42,500 nucleotides of DNA. It comes from Symbiodinium natans. Its lineage: Eukaryota > Sar > Dinophyceae > Suessiales > Symbiodiniaceae. This document shows positions 33,965 through 41,689 of the stretch, one piece after another (position 1 is the first letter of the stretch; the number at the start of each line of letters is the position of its first letter). A program made the position numbers and the translations under genes. The notes under the pieces are model-generated. The model was given only the letters and a program-made list of their open reading frames with translations. It made no database searches and was not told the DNA's origin. The stretch spans positions 377,501 to 420,000 of the forward strand of contig CAJNDS010002001.1 in assembly GCA_905221605.1 (NCBI GenBank), given 5' to 3'.

Positions 33965-34134
33965 GTTTAGGGTTTAGGGTTTAGGGTTTAGGGTTTAGGG
34001 TTTAGGGTTTAGGGTTTAGGGTTTTTGCAATTGGGCCTGAATTGCCTGAGCCCTGAACGCCCTAAGCCCTAGGCTCCGAAACCTAAATAAAGCCCAAGCC
34101 CTTATCCCTGCGTGCTGCTGCTGGGCCCTGGGTG

Positions 34135-34224
34135 TTATACTAAACAGCCGCCCCAAATCTGGGGATCACGGTTGCCGGGCTGTGGGGGCATGTCATGACG
34201 AGCTGAAGATAAGTCTTGCTTGCC
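34135..34224 (-). CDS. Candidate last exon (29 codons plus TAA)
   Basis: Minus: GGGTTTAG/GG acceptor from the array, phase-0 GKQDLSSARHDMPPQPGNRD, PQIWGGCLV, TAA at 34135-34137. Confidence 0.45.
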   Translation of the reverse strand, partial: GKQDLSSARHDMPPQPGNRDPQIWGGCLV

Positions 34225-34282
34225 CTAAACCCTAAACCCTAAACCCTAAACCCTAAACCCTAAACCCTAAACCCTGAACCCT

Positions 34283-34380
34283 AAAATACTACTGGGCATC
34301 CTGGCGCACATTTCCCTCCAGAAAACAGTCAATCCCCCTTACAACCCCCGTAGCGCGGGGCATCCCAGGCCCTACACCCT
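34283..34380 (+). CDS. Possible exon (about 32 codons)
   Basis: KILLGILAHISLQKTVNPPY, NPRSAGHPRPYTL, with CCCTAAA upstream. Acceptor not clear. Confidence 0.3.
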
Positions 34381-34589
34381 TAAACTTTTAGCCCTCAACC
34401 CCAAACCCTAAACCCTAAACCCTAAATCCTAAACCCTGCTGCCCCCCTCCCTTTGGCTCTTTCCCCCCTCGCCCTCCCCACCCCCCCACGGCAGTTCGCA
34501 ATAAACCTCATGACTAAGGCCTGAAGAACGTAAGCCAGGGGGCCTTTAATAATTAGAATAGGGTTTTGGGGGTTATTCTTATAGGAAGA
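34381..34589. other. Stretch without a gene
   Basis: CCCTAAA fragment, a C-rich piece (34440-34490) and unremarkable sequence. Confidence 0.4.
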
Positions 34590-34715
34590 TTACAAAGGGA
34601 CCATAAGGTAACATTCTTAGTAATTATTCCGACCCCTATACTATCATTGCAAGGGGACGATAAGCGAACATGTTTAGTAGTTCTTCCGACCCCTATAGTA
34701 GTATGCTGCCCGAGA
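34590..34715. repeat. Tandem duplication, about 60-bp unit, two copies
   Basis: GGGACCATAAGGTAACATTC, TTCCGACCCCTATACTA then GGGGACGATAAGCGAACATG, TTCCGACCCCTATAGTA. A plus frame following it (MRPVSSAGIAGAAPSFVFL) may be a small exon at 34712-34768. Confidence 0.7.
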
Positions 34716-35016
34716 TGCGACCAGTCAGTTCCGCAGGGATCGCCGGGGCTGCGCCAAGCTTTGTTTTTTTGGGGGTGGGGTTTAGGGTCCAGGGTTTAGG
34801 GTTTAGGGTTTGGTGTTTGGGGTTGAGGGTTAGGGTCTCGAGTGCAGGGTTGATGGCTTTGGCGGATCAGGATTACAGGGTTCAGAGTTCACCTCGGGCT
34901 TGGGTACCCCTAAACCCTAAACCCTAAACCCTAAACCCTACACCCTAAACCCTAAACAGGGTTCAGGGGGTGAGGGGCTTAAATGGGGATTCGAAGGGTT
35001 GAGATGATCTGTTAAG

Positions 35017-35082
35017 GAGCAAGTTGAGAGACTGAGTCTGAGGATCGCCCTGAAAAGCCCCGCAAGCCTGAGGTTGATTTGG
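35017..35082 (+). CDS. Candidate exon, phase 0/0 (22 codons)
   Basis: ATCTGTTAAG/G acceptor, EQVERLSLRIALKSPASLRL, IW, TGG/GTTTAG donor from the array. Amphipathic helix. Confidence 0.5.
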
Positions 35083-35172
35083 GTTTAGGGTTTAGGGTTT
35101 AGGGTTTAGGGTTTAGGGTTTAGGGTTTAGGGTTTAGGGTTTAGGGTTTAGGGTTTAGGGTTTAGGGTCTAG

Positions 35173-35280
35173 GGCTCGCCGTCAGCCGAGACCTTTCCCA
35201 GCAACCATCTGGGGTAGAGGGTCAAGATGTGGGGGGTTTACGGAAATACGGGAACCCTGAAATAGACCCCCGACCTTGGG
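35173..35280 (+). CDS. Candidate exon ending at a family D element (about 35 codons)
   Basis: TTTAGGGTCTAG/G acceptor, LAVSRDLSQQPSGVEGQDVG, GLRKYGNPEIDPRPW, then GACCAAATGAACCC of family D, where a GA donor would fit. The same PWGPNEP read-through occurs at 38340. Confidence 0.55.
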
Positions 35281-35396
35281 GACCAAATGAACCCTAAAAT
35301 ATGGGGGTTCAAAAACACTATACTAAGTACTACTATAAGCCCTATTAAAAGTTGATATACCATAAGCCCATTTAGGGCTCATTTCGTCCTACGAGA
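35275..35396 (+). repeat. Family D element
   Basis: 5' end CCTTGGGGACCAAATGAACC, 3' end GGGCTCATTTCGTCCTACGAG. Confidence 0.7.
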
Positions 35397-35399
35397 TGA

Positions 35400-35800
35400 A
35401 CCCCAAAAGGGTTTATGGTTCATACAGCTCATGGCCTTCCCCTATCAAGCCACTGATCACGACCCCCTGCAGATAGCCCAACACCCTGACCCAAACCCCA
35501 ACCCTCACCCCCCAAACCATACATCCTCAACCCCTTGACCTGAACCCTAAACCCATCACCCCTAAGCCCTCAACCCTCGAACCCTAGCCCTAAACCCTAA
35601 ACCCTAAACCCTGTACCCTAAACCCCTAAACCCCTAAACCCCTAGACCCTAAACCCCTAAACCTAAACCCTAAACCTAAACCCTAAACCCTAAACCCTAA
35701 TCCCTAAACCCTACACGCTACACCCTACACCCTACACCCTACACCCTACACCCTAAACCCTAAACCCTAAACCCTAAACCCTAAACCCTAAACCCTTCCT
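35400..35800. repeat. Degenerate then variant CCCTAAA array
   Basis: Includes CCCTACA x6 (35710-35752), CCCCTAAA units (35620-35660) and perfect CCCTAAA. No gene seen. Confidence 0.7.
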
Positions 35801-35828
35801 TATCCCTCCGGTGCCTCCCTGGCTCAAG

Positions 35829-35893
35829 GCGGCCTCTGCCAAGGGAAGAAGCGCCTGAGGCGCCCAGAGTTTCAAGCCCGGGGTCCTTCAACC
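35829..35893 (+). CDS. Candidate exon (about 21 codons)
   Basis: CTCCCTGGCTCAAG/G acceptor, GLCQGKKRLRRPEFQARGPS. Between two CCCTAAA tracts. Confidence 0.4.
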
Positions 35894-36009
35894 CTGAACC
35901 CTAAACCCTAAACCCTAAACCCTAAACCTTAAACCCTAAACCCTAGACCCTAAACCTTAAACCCTAAACCCTAAACCCTAAGCCACCTTCATCCCTGACC
36001 CTAGAAACG

Positions 36010-36108
36010 CTAAACCCTCAAGCCGCTTAGGATGTTAAGCATCTTCACTGAGGGTCCGCTTTTGTCCCAATTCTTGACGTAGGGGATTGTATGAGCTTGT
36101 AGAGGGCT
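36010..36108 (-). CDS. Candidate last exon (32 codons plus TAG)
   Basis: Minus: ACCCTAATCCTAG acceptor, phase-0 SPLQAHTIPYVKNWDKSGPS, VKMLNILSGLRV, TAG at 36010-36012. Strong protein-like composition. Confidence 0.5.
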   Translation of the reverse strand, partial: SPLQAHTIPYVKNWDKSGPSVKMLNILSGLRV

Positions 36109-36131
36109 CTAGGATTAGGGTACAGGGCTTA

Positions 36132-36260
36132 GGGAGTTATGAAAGCGTTGAAGAGTACGCACCCGGTACCCCCGCCCGCCCCATCCTGCTCCGCCCGCCC
36201 CGTGCGCCTCGCACGCAGCCACGGCCGCCATTATTAGGCAGCGTTAGGCCAAGAGCATGA
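36132..36260 (+). CDS. Candidate last exon (42 codons plus TGA)
   Basis: GGGCTTAG/G acceptor, SYESVEEYAPGTPARPILLR, PPRAPRTQPRPPLLGSVRPR, TGA at 36258. A second frame starting with ATG at 36138 (MKALKSTHPVPPPAPSCSAR) is open. Confidence 0.4.
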   Translation, partial: GSYESVEEYAPGTPARPILLRPPRAPRTQPRPPLLGSVRPRA

Positions 36261-36318
36261 GCTTAAGTTTATTAAGGGGTTGGGGATTTATAGGGTGTGA
36301 GAGTTAATTAGGGTTTAG

Positions 36319-36391
36319 GATCACAAGCCATGTATACACCAAGGAGTCTATAGAGTACCAAATTGCCTCATTCCCTGCCAAGATCGAGCAG
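36319..36391 (+). CDS. Candidate exon (24 codons)
   Basis: GGGTTTAG/G acceptor, ITSHVYTKESIEYQIASFPA, KIEQ. Only a minimal telomeric piece follows. Likely spliced to 36451. Confidence 0.5.
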
Positions 36392-36450
36392 ACCCTAAAC
36401 CCTAAAACCTTGAGAGTTTCGTTACCCGAAAGGTTATAACAAAAAGACAG

Positions 36451-36508
36451 CGGCTCAGCTGGAGCACGGCTGGTGGACCCGGCGCGTCAAACTGGCAGAC
36501 TATTGAGG
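36451..36508 (+). CDS. Candidate exon (19 codons)
   Basis: ACAAAAAGACAG acceptor, RLSWSTAGGPGASNWQTIE, G/GTTTAG donor. Confidence 0.45.
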
Positions 36509-36697
36509 GTTTAGGGTTTAGTTGAACGTTAATGGACCCTTGCACTAACAGTGAACACTTAAGCATTCTTTCCTGAAACCCTACCCTAAACCCTATTTAA
36601 GCCCCTAACCCGAAACCCTCAGCCCCTAAACCCTAAGCCCCTAAACCCTAAAGCCCCTAAACCCTAAAGCCCTAAGCCCTAAACCCTCAACTCCAAG
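36509..36697. repeat. Degenerate CCCTAAA, no gene
   Basis: CCCCTAAACCCTAAAG units between 36575 and 36690. Confidence 0.5.
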
Positions 36698-36749
36698 CCC
36701 GATGTCACAAAAAGGCTCTCGACCGGGTTGGCTCCTGGACCATAGCGGG
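36698..36749 (+). CDS. Candidate exon, GTAAGC donor (17 codons)
   Basis: AACTCCAAG acceptor, PMSQKGSRPGWLLDHSG, GTAAGCCC. Confidence 0.5.
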
Positions 36750-36845
36750 GTAAGCCCAGGGCCAGCTACAGTACCGATTAAGGGATACAAACAAAGGAAC
36801 CCCTTGGGTTTAGGGTCTAGAGTTTCGGGTTTAGGGTTAAAATCT

Positions 36846-36962
36846 TATTCCCCTATATAACCCCCTAGACACAGACTGTATAGTCCCTATATACCTAAGT
36901 AGCCCCGAAATAACCCCCAAGGTCACTTAGGGTCCTAGGATATAGGGGTTATATAGGGAAAG
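36846..36962. repeat. Family F foldback
   Basis: TTCCCCTATATAACCCCCTA and AGGATATAGGGGTTATATAGG pair as inverted ends. Related pieces at 7180 and 7610-7680. Confidence 0.8.
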
Positions 36963-36966
36963 ACTA

Positions 36967-37077
36967 TTGTGGACTGGCCGCGTCTCGGGCCTGATCTTGA
37001 TCGGAAAGACTTGGGGTGTTGCTTTCAGCTCCCTGGCAGGCACCGTGTCTGCAGTAGCGCAAGCAAGCAAACATGGA
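36967..37077 (+). CDS. Candidate exon with hydrophobic segment (about 36 codons)
   Basis: Directly after family F: WTGRVSGLILIGKTWGVAFS, SLAGTVSAVAQASKHG. Gly/Ala/Val-rich, possibly membrane-spanning. One of the strongest coding signals among short islands; not recognised. Confidence 0.5.
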
Positions 37078-37117
37078 ACCCTAAACCCCAACACCCTAAA
37101 CCCTAAACCCTAAACCC

Positions 37118-37203
37118 GATGGACCAGACCCAGGCCAACCGGCACCCGAAGCCGACAGCCTAAACCCACAGAATGACCCCAAGCCTGAACATCAAACCCC
37201 GAA
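37118..37203 (+). CDS. Possible exon, Pro/Asp-rich
   Basis: GPDPGQPAPEADSLNPQNDP, KPEHQTP between CCCTAAA tracts. Composition could come from degraded repeats. Confidence 0.3.
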
Positions 37204-37439
37204 CCCTAAACCCTAAACCCTAAACCCTAAACCCTGAATTCCCCAAACCCTAAAGTCCTAAAAACCTAAATCCTGAAATTCAAAAAAAACACTAAACCCC
37301 AAGACCCGACAAAAACCCAAAATCCCACAACCCTAAAACGCCCCACACCCTGAGCCCCCCCCCCCACCCCCCCCGACCTCAGAGTAGCCAAAAACCATAC
37401 TAAATAGGGTTTTGGAGTACCTAATTCCATAGTGGTACT

Positions 37440-37517
37440 TCACATGGACCCACTAGGGACAGTGCAAGGACGAATGGTGCGTGGAGGGACCTCCGGAGGA
37501 AGCCAGTCGTAGCCATC
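37440..37517 (-). CDS. Candidate last exon, phase 0 (25 codons plus TGA)
   Basis: Minus: TGTGGGGCAAG/G acceptor, DGYDWLPPEVPPRTIRPCTV, PSGSM, TGA at 37440-37442. Confidence 0.5.
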   Translation of the reverse strand, partial: DGYDWLPPEVPPRTIRPCTVPSGSM

Positions 37518-37575
37518 CTTGCCCCACAAGGGTTTAGGGTTTAGGGCTTAATCCCTCCTTATACCCTTAATCCCC

Positions 37576-37683
37576 CTGGTTCTCAGCAGGGAATGGGGGA
37601 ATGAGGTACAGTATATAATCCCTTAAAGGGTATATATAGGGGATATAGGGTGCCTCATTCCCTCATTCCCTACTAAGAACCAG
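37576..37683. repeat. Family G foldback
   Basis: CTGGTTCTCAGCAGGGAATG, GGGGAATGAGG faces CCTCATTCCCTCATTCCCTA, CTAAGAACCAG: arms of about 33 bp with few mismatches. TGCCTCATTCCCTGCC at 36365 and GGAATGAGGTACC at 28606 are fragments. Confidence 0.85.
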
Positions 37684-37805
37684 CCAGATAAGGGTGTAGT
37701 GCTTAGGGTTTAGAGTTGAAAGCCCAGGTGATACTTTTTGGCATTGGGCTTTTTAGGGCTTAGGGTTTAGGGTTTTGGGTTTAGGGATTCTTTTAGGTTT
37801 AGGGT

Positions 37806-37911
37806 CTAAGAGTCTAGTGAGGGTGACAGCTGGCCGTAGCCATACTTTTTCAAGAACCCGATCAACATCCCTTGAGCATCTGAATCTGAACTCTTAAAAA
37901 TCTTGAGTTTC
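37806..37911 (-). CDS. Candidate last exon (34 codons plus TAG)
   Basis: Minus: CCCCCCCTAG/G acceptor, KLKIFKSSDSDAQGMLIGFL, KKYGYGQLSPSLDS, TAG at 37806-37808. Upstream on the same strand are candidates at 38130 and 38340. Confidence 0.55.
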
Positions 37912-37914
37912 CTA

Positions 37915-38129
37915 GGGGGGGGGGGGGGGAGGGGGGGGGGGGGGGGGGGCAGGGTTTTAGGGTTTGGGGGTTAGGGTGTAAGGTCTAGGGTTTACGGGTG
38001 TAGAGTTCAGGGTTTCTAGGCCTTAGGTTAGGATGTGGCAAGCACATGTTCTAGTATTCAGCTCTCGGCGCAGAGTTTTTTTCTTGAAGTATCATTTTCT
38101 CAAGCAGCGAAAACGCTAAAGCCCTAAAC
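37915..38129. other. G-run and degenerate TTTAGGG, no gene
   Basis: 37915-37949 is nearly all G; the rest is mixed. Confidence 0.5.
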
Positions 38130-38185
38130 GCAGTTGCCGGACATACTTCTTCATGTTGGTGTTCTTGTAGTGCTTCTGCAACACC
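38130..38185 (-). CDS. Candidate exon (18 codons)
   Basis: Minus: TTAGGCTGAG/G acceptor, VLQKHYKNTNMKKYVRQL, then C/GTTTAG donor. Basic and helix-like. Confidence 0.5.
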
Positions 38186-38339
38186 CTCAGCCTAAACCAC
38201 CCTAAATTCTTAGAGTTCAGGGCTTAGAGGGTTTCGGGCTTGATCTTCTTTGTCTACAAGGCTCTGAAAGGATTTATGGTACATATACGTAGAAATAAAA
38301 GTTGTATGAGCCAAAATCTCGGGCTCATTTGGTCCCCAG

Positions 38340-38698
38340 GGCAATCCAGCAGCTTGGACTTCACCTGAGACTATCAGACTCGAGAAGTGCATGTCGTCCT
38401 GAACGAAAAATGCAGTCCACTCATTTGGGGCTTCTCCGGTTCTTCGTGCAGAACAAGCAACAACGTTGAACCGCTCGTCAGGCGTCATCTCGGCCCAGGT
38501 TTGGGGTCGTGGCGGTGCCGCCGGTGGCGGGCCCTGTCTGCCCTGCCATCGCCAATCGTAATCGTCGTAGTAGTCGTCCTGGGAAAGCTGCTCCTGGAAC
38601 CACAACAGTCTGAATTCTTCCCCCCAGATCGAGGGAAGGGTGAAGTACTGGCCCCTTTTTGGCCACCACAAGGCATCCAGCCTGAAGACAAGACCCTT
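38340..38698 (-). CDS. Coding exon, about 119 codons, unknown acidic protein
   Basis: Minus: acceptor GAGGGTTTAG at the right edge, then GLVFRLDALWWPKRGQYFTL, PSIWGEEFRLLWFQEQLSQD, an acidic/aromatic run DDYYDDYDWRW, a proline linker (GPPPAAPPRPQ), TWAEMTPDERFNVVACSARR, TGEAPNEWTAFFVQDDMHFS. The frame then reads into a family D element (PWGPNEP) and stays open to 38210, which is probably intron. The longest convincing exon on the right side; no family recognised. Likely spliced to 38130 and 37806. Confidence 0.7.
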
Positions 38699-38759
38699 CT
38701 AAACCCTCAACTCGAGTGCTGAGCCCTAAACTCCAAGAAGGGAACATACTTCGAGAAGC

Positions 38760-38925
38760 CTAAACTCCAAACCCTAAACCCCAAACCCCAAACCCGAAAC
38801 CCTAAACCCCAAACCCTAAACCCAAAACCTCAAACCCTAAACCCTAAACCCCAAACCCCAAACCCTAAAACCTAAACCCTAAACCCCAAACCCTAAACCC
38901 TAAACCCTAAACCCTAAATCCCCCC
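38760..38925. repeat. CCCTAAA array with CCCCAAA variants
   Basis: About 23 units, mixed 7-mers, CCCCAAA frequent. Confidence 0.9.
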
Positions 38926-38938
38926 TGCGCGCCTCAAG

Positions 38939-39002
38939 GGTCCGGTTCCGGAAGACCCGGACGGCCGGCGAGGCGCTCCTCCGTAGGCTGGGCTCGGCCT
39001 CT
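38939..39002 (+). CDS. Candidate exon, GTAAGG donor (21 codons)
   Basis: GCGCCTCAAG/G acceptor, VRFRKTRTAGEALLRRLGSA, S, GTAAGGCG. Arg-rich. Frame is open to 39024. Confidence 0.55.
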
Positions 39003-39140
39003 GTAAGGCGGAGCTTGTAACCAAAAGGGTTTTGAAACCCTAACCCTAAGGGTGCATGTACCTTGGGGTTGTTTAGGGTTTAAGGTTTAGGGTTTAGGGT
39101 TTGGGGTTTTGGGTTTAGGTTTAGGGTTTAGGGTTGCTTA

Positions 39141-39260
39141 TACCCTGTATAAGTATAAGGGTTCATGTATCTCATGATTGTATGCTTGGGCCCCAAAGTC
39201 CCTATATTGGAAGTACTTTAAGGCGCAGGTATTCCGCATTTAGGTACATGGATGCTCAGG
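39141..39260. repeat. Family B foldback, copy 3
   Basis: GGGTTCATGTATCTCATGAT and TTTAGGTACATGGATGCTCA as imperfect ends. A half-copy (CCCTAAGGGTGCATGTACC) lies at 39045. Confidence 0.75.
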
Positions 39261-39385
39261 GTTAAGGGTGCTTAAAAGAGTTTTAGGTTTAAGTGTTAGG
39301 GGTTAAAGGTTTGCGGGTTGTTTAGGGCTTTCCAGTGGGTTTGCAGGGTTTGTTTTGTGGGATTCTATGGGTGCTCAAGGATGTT

Positions 39386-39498
39386 ACCCTAAGGGTCCAT
39401 GTACTTAAATAGGAATACTTGGGCCTTAAAGTATTTCCTATATAGATAGGGACTTTGGGGCCAAAGTATATCTTACAATGAGGTACATGGACCCTTAG
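39386..39498. repeat. Family B foldback, copy 4
   Basis: CCCTAAGGGTCCATGTACTT and GAGGTACATGGACCCTTAGA. Confidence 0.85.
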
Positions 39499-39589
39499 AG
39501 ATATATACGGGAGGGTGCAAGGGTTGTTTAGGGCTGGCATAGAGCCCAAAAGCCTTGCGATCCGACCCGAAAAGGGTTTAGGGCTCATG

Positions 39590-39736
39590 TTACTCGAATA
39601 GGAAGTATAGTCGCACGCAAGACCTGCTGGAGACAGGGAAACCACACGCGCTTCGGTGAGGCCCCTCGCCAGAAGCACGAAATCCCGAGCATCTGGCCGC
39701 CACCATCACGCCCAGGTCCAAGACTTTCACCTCGAG
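39590..39736 (-). CDS. Candidate exon (48 codons plus TAA)
   Basis: Minus: GCAGCTTACAG acceptor, phase-0 LEVKVLDLGVMVAARCSGFR, ASGEGPHRSACGFPVSSRSC, VRLYFLFE, TAA at 39590-39592. Two other minus frames are open (DARDFVLLARGLTEARVVSL; KRVWFPCLQQVLRATILP), so the frame is not certain. Confidence 0.45.
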   Translation of the reverse strand, partial: LEVKVLDLGVMVAARCSGFRASGEGPHRSACGFPVSSRSCVRLYFLFE

Positions 39737-39825
39737 CTGTAAGCTGCCCTAAGGGATTAAAGTTTAGGGTTTAGGGTTTAGGGTTTAGGGTTTAGGGTTT
39801 AGGGTTTAGGGTTTAGGGTTACTTA

Positions 39826-39940
39826 TACCCGAAAAGGGCCCATGTACCTAATCATATTATACACTTGGGCCCTGAAAGTCCTGTAGAGGAAGTACTTTAA
39901 GTTCCAAGTAGTCCATATTTAGGTACATGGACCCTTAGGG
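39826..39940. repeat. Family B foldback, copy 5
   Basis: GGGCCCATGTACCTAATCAT and TTTAGGTACATGGACCCTTA; inner CACTTGGGCCCTGAAAGT and AAGTACTTTAAGTTCCAAGT pair weakly. Confidence 0.85.
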
Positions 39941-39944
39941 CAGT

Positions 39945-40193
39945 ATACACCTTATCGGGCTTAGGGTTTAGAAGGGGTTGGGGGTTTAGGTCGAGTTTAA
40001 GCTGTATACACTTCAAGGCTTAGGGTTTATACGGGGTTGGGGTTTGCGTTGAGTGTAGGCTGCATACACTTCAGGGCTTAGGGTTTATAAAGGGTTGGGG
40101 CTTAGGGTGAGGTCTATGTGGAAACGAGGTAATTACCTTTGCAGGAACAATAGCAACCCCCCCCCCCCCCCCCCCCGAATACGGAAAGCTGAG
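39945..40193. repeat. Direct repeats and C run
   Basis: GGGCTTAGGGTTTA followed by (G/A)GGGTTGGGG at 39958, 40016 and 40075, spaced about 58 bp, with GCTG(T/C)ATACACTTCA(A/G)GGCTTA: a minisatellite of about three units. Twenty C at 40157-40176. Confidence 0.75.
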
Positions 40194-40224
40194 GCCGTTC
40201 TCGACGAGGTCTTTCGGAGTGCAG
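40194..40224 (+). CDS. Possible short exon, GTACAC donor
   Basis: GGAAAGCTGAG/G acceptor, AVLDEVFRSA, G, GTACACC. Another frame (PEYGKLRPFSTRSFGVQVHH) is open across the same site. Confidence 0.35.
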
Positions 40225-40389
40225 GTACACCACCTGAACCCCTGAACCCGAAGTCACTAGCCTAGCTGGGATGAAACATGACTGGGGTAGCGTTAAACCC
40301 CTAAACCTTAAACCCTACACGGGGAGCGGCGCAAGATTTGATGCAGGGCTTATTTCTATCATAAGGATTCATGGTTCAGGGTTCAGGGT

Positions 40390-40622
40390 GGGTCGAACTT
40401 ATGTGCGGGACACGCCCATACCCGGAACCCCAAACGCTAATAAACCCTAATCCTAGAGAACCTAATAAGTTGCCGACTTCAGAACCCCCCAAAAAAAACT
40501 TTCAGTCTATAGGGGACTATCGCATCCCAAAAAGGTGTAGAGTACTCATTCAGCGACTAAGGAACCGGCAAGCCCTACAAGCCCGAACAGCCCTACAAGA
40601 GAATGCCCTGCGGTCTTGAAAG
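40390..40622 (+). CDS. Possible coding fragment, weak
   Basis: Open frame with GWVELMCGTRPYPEPQ and, near the end, IPKRCRVLIQRLRNRQALQA. It crosses a family I repeat (40478-40560), so the middle is probably not native coding. Confidence 0.25.
40478..40560. repeat. Family I repeat, copy 2
   Basis: AAAAACTTTCAGTCTATAGG, GCATCCCAAAAAGGTGTAGA, ATTCAGCGAC match 2330-2420. Confidence 0.6.
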
Positions 40623-40913
40623 ATCCTATAACCCTTAAGCCCCGACCCCTCCACGACAACAAACTATAGGATACCAGGGAACCTTATGAGGAAGCTTAGG
40701 GAGCCTTAGGGAGTAGTGGGGATTATTCGGGATTCGGGAACCTTGGGTTACATTACGCCCCTTGAACCCCTTGAGGGTGTAGGGTTTAGGGATTGAGGAT
40801 TAGGGTCTAGGGTCTAGTTGCTTTGAGGTTTAACCCCCCTCCCTTAAGGAGCCGGTATCGGTGAGCATTAGGGAACCTAACCTTGGGTTCCATACCCCAA
40901 ACCCTAAACGGCC

Positions 40914-40914
<1 letters not shown>
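40623..40914. other. Stretch without a gene
   Basis: GGGAACCTTGGGTTACATTA (40736) and GGGAACCTAACCTTGGGTTC (40871) are similar; otherwise unremarkable. Confidence 0.4.

Positions 40915-40954
<40 letters not shown>
40915..40954. repeat. 40-C homopolymer
   Basis: Unbroken C run. Length is probably unreliable in the assembly. Neighbouring proline- or glycine-rich frames are artefacts. Confidence 0.95.
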
Positions 40955-40957
<3 letters not shown>

Positions 40958-40972
40958 CTTATAAGAGCACCC

Positions 40973-41074
40973 TTGAGGACCCACTGGGCCCACGCTTGGC
41001 AGCGGGAGCGCCGCCGGCACAACCTCCAACGCTGGTGCGCGCAATGGTGCGCGCAGTATGCAACGGACTAGGGC
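40973..41074 (+). CDS. Possible exon, frame undecided
   Basis: After GAGCACCCTTGAG/G three plus frames are open, e.g. THWAHAWQRERRRHNLQRWC (ending TGA at about 41071) and LAAGAPPAQPPTLVRAMVRA. GC-rich, so weak. Confidence 0.25.
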
Positions 41075-41130
41075 CTAGGTCTCAAGGGTTACATGAAGGT
41101 TTAGGGTTCAGGGTTTAGGGTTTAGGGTAA

Positions 41131-41247
41131 AGTGCCAGTGGGTCTGAGGGAGTCTGTTCTGGCCGTGAACCTTTCACTCTTGTTCATGTCCTACACGAAA
41201 CTTACTCAGCTCTTCCTTGCACCCTAAGAAACCTTAGAACCGTTTAA
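41131..41247 (+). CDS. Candidate last exon (38 codons plus TAA)
   Basis: After a TTTAGGG tract: SASGSEGVCSGREPFTLVHV, LHETYSALPCTLRNLRTV, TAA at 41245. No clear acceptor apart from GGGTAAAG. Confidence 0.4.
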   Translation, partial: SASGSEGVCSGREPFTLVHVLHETYSALPCTLRNLRTV

Positions 41248-41289
41248 CAAAAATGAACCCACACACACACACCTAAAAAGCTCAATGTT

Positions 41290-41398
41290 ACCCTAAACCC
41301 TAAACCCTAAACCCTAAACCCTAAACCCTAAACCCTAAACCCTAAACCCTAAACCCTAAACCCTAAACCCTAAACCCTAAACCGTTTAGGGTTTGTAG
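41290..41398. repeat. CCCTAAA array ending in a head-to-head junction
   Basis: About 13 perfect units, then CCCTAAACCGTTTAGGG at 41377-41393, where orientation flips with a 2-3 bp join. Confidence 0.95.
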
Positions 41399-41439
41399 TA
41401 GTCAGGGGCCTCAATTTCGGGGTACATTTGGTCCCCAAG
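41395..41439 (+). repeat. Family D 3' half
   Basis: GGGGTACATTTGGTCCCCAAG directly before the open frame at 41440. Confidence 0.75.
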
Positions 41440-41526
41440 GATGTGCCACCTGCCCGCAGGATGCACGTCATGCGCAGCTGCACCACTGTGGCGAAACCCC
41501 ACATTCCCCGAACCCCAGGGTTATAG
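41440..41526 (+). CDS. Candidate exon after a family D acceptor (28 codons plus TAG)
   Basis: CCCCAAG/GAT, then DVPPARRMHVMRSCTTVAKP, HIPRTPGL, TAG. Its end overlaps the stop of the minus ORF 41521-41685 by 3 bp. Confidence 0.4.
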   Translation, partial: DVPPARRMHVMRSCTTVAKPHIPRTPGL

Positions 41527-41685
41527 TATCTCGCCCACAGAACCTTTCATTCTATACCGAACCAGCCCAATGGTATTCTCGAAAGGGCTGTAGGGCTGAA
41601 CGAGGCACCCCAGCAGCGTGGCGAAAGCTTCAGTAGTAACCCTGGTAGCATCCGAACTCATGCACTCCAGCCCACTGGCCGCCAT
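41521..41685 (-). CDS. 54-residue ORF, unknown
   Basis: ATG to TAA on the minus strand: MAASGLECMSSDATRVTTEA, FATLLGCLVQPYSPFENTIG, LVRYRMKGSVGEIL. Good coding character. GGCGGCCAG at about 41675 could instead be an acceptor, making it an internal or last exon. Not recognised. Confidence 0.5.
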   Translation of the reverse strand: MAASGLECMSSDATRVTTEAFATLLGCLVQPYSPFENTIGLVRYRMKGSVGEIL

Positions 41686-41689
41686 GAAC

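Noticed and set aside
40861-41118. Proline-rich and glycine-rich ORFs around the 40-C run
   Set aside because: Homopolymer translation.
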